Below, in pieces: positions 4,586 to 5,099 of a DNA stretch of 5,099 nt. How positions within the stretch are numbered: position 1 is the stretch's first letter; each line of letters opens with the position of its first letter. The DNA comes from Chloroflexota bacterium (GTDB taxonomy: Bacteria; Chloroflexota; Limnocylindria; Limnocylindrales; CSP1-4). The DNA is taken from positions 1 to 5,099 of the forward strand of contig JAJYXX010000131.1 in assembly GCA_021801545.1 (NCBI GenBank), in the 5' to 3' direction. The notes under the pieces are model-generated. The model was not told where the DNA came from. It worked only from the letters and a program-made list of their open reading frames with translations, and searched no databases. Made by a program: the position numbers and the translations under genes.

Positions 4586-5092
4586 GTGGCTGGAGCAGTG
4601 GGTGGCGACGTCGTGGCAGGTCCGCTTTCGGATCTGCTGGTGCCGGCCGCGGTCCGGATCGGCGCATCCGCGGCGGACTGGCGCCAGGCAGTCCGCATCG
4701 CCGGCGATGCGCTCGTCGCGAGCGGTGTGACGAGCGACGGGTACACCGACGAGATGATCCGCACCGTCGAGTCCCTCGGCCCGTACATCGTCATCGCGCC
4801 GGGGGTCGCCCTGGCCCATGCCCGGCCGTCCCCGGCCGTGCTCCGGCCGGGCCTCAGCCTCGTGACCCTCGCCACGCCCGTCCCGTTCGGACACCGCCAG
4901 AACGATCCGGTGCGCCTCGTGATCGGTCTGGCGGCCCCGGACGACGAGGGCCACGTGAACGCGCTGGCGACGCTGGCGGAGTTCCTCTCCGACGACGCTC
5001 GCCGCGACGCGCTCCTGCGAGCCACCGATGCAGGCACGGTGCGCTCGCTCATCGCCGCCTACGAGGAGGCGCACGATCCGGCCACGTCGTGA
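4586..5092 (+). CDS. PTS EIIA protein, ascorbate/SgaA (UlaC-like) type
   Basis: EIIA proteins are cytosolic and receive phosphate from HPr on a histidine, then pass it to a sugar-specific EIIB. The product is 168 residues and matches the mannitol/fructose-type IIA fold. The block GPYIVIAPGVALAHARP (65-81) carries the phosphorylated His78 in the form typical of UlaC/SgaA-like EIIA proteins (usually APGIALPHARP; here Ala77 replaces the proline). A second family histidine lies in EGHVNALATLAEFL (121-134). No EIIB or EIIC domain is fused or present in the window, so the transported substrate, if any, is unknown. A regulatory role is equally possible. The start is GTG 4586, since an in-frame TAA stands directly before it (4583-4585); the next GTG, at 4598, has no room for a ribosome binding site. 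The gene ends 7 nt before the window edge and may continue into an operon. Confidence 0.9.
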   Translation: MAGAVGGDVVAGPLSDLLVPAAVRIGASAADWRQAVRIAGDALVASGVTSDGYTDEMIRTVESLGPYIVIAPGVALAHARPSPAVLRPGLSLVTLATPVPFGHRQNDPVRLVIGLAAPDDEGHVNALATLAEFLSDDARRDALLRATDAGTVRSLIAAYEEAHDPATS

Positions 5093-5099
5093 CCGGGCC

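Overview
The window is very GC-rich, with G/C dominating third codon positions. It holds five protein genes and no RNA genes. Gene content and style fit a high-GC bacterium such as a deep Chloroflexota (Limnocylindria-like) or an actinobacterium. That placement is an impression, and the sequence alone does not settle it.

Layout, left to right. (1) At 1-1045, minus strand and cut by the left edge, lies a protein of the MtnA / eIF2B-alpha-like isomerase fold. It has an unusual basic N-terminal extension, and the catalytic cysteine is replaced by glycine. (2) At 1116-1637, minus strand and just upstream in the same apparent operon, is adenine phosphoribosyltransferase (apt). A 17-bp tandem duplication sits exactly on its stop codon. 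(3) At 1638-1897 is a divergent control region with a candidate apt promoter and a leader stem-loop on one strand. On the other strand it holds a pair of 18-bp dyad repeats and a -10 element placed for a leaderless ptsH transcript. (4) At 1898-2188, plus strand, is HPr (ptsH). (5) At 2189-2755 is a gene-free 567-bp stretch between convergent ptsH and ptsI. It is packed with repeats: 3 x 12 bp, then 5 x 51 bp, then two diverged copies of about 62/74 bp. Seven copies of one 17-nt hairpin (7-bp stem, 3-nt loop) run through the two longer repeat classes, with a compensatory base-pair change between them. (6) At 2756-4495, minus strand, is PTS enzyme I (ptsI). (7) At 4496-4585 is a short divergent promoter region. 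(8) At 4586-5092, plus strand, is a PTS EIIA protein of the ascorbate/SgaA (UlaC-like) type.

Enzyme I, HPr and EIIA form a complete phosphorelay from PEP to a sugar-specific IIA domain, but the three genes are arranged convergently and divergently instead of as an operon. No EIIB or EIIC is in view. Apt recycles adenine to AMP. The partner gene belongs to the family acting on methylthioribose-1-phosphate, the co-product of adenine when methylthioadenosine is phosphorolysed, so the pair looks like methylthioadenosine salvage. The active-site losses in the MtnA-like protein make that role doubtful and are the strongest protein-level anomaly here. The hairpin-bearing repeat array is the strongest non-coding anomaly.
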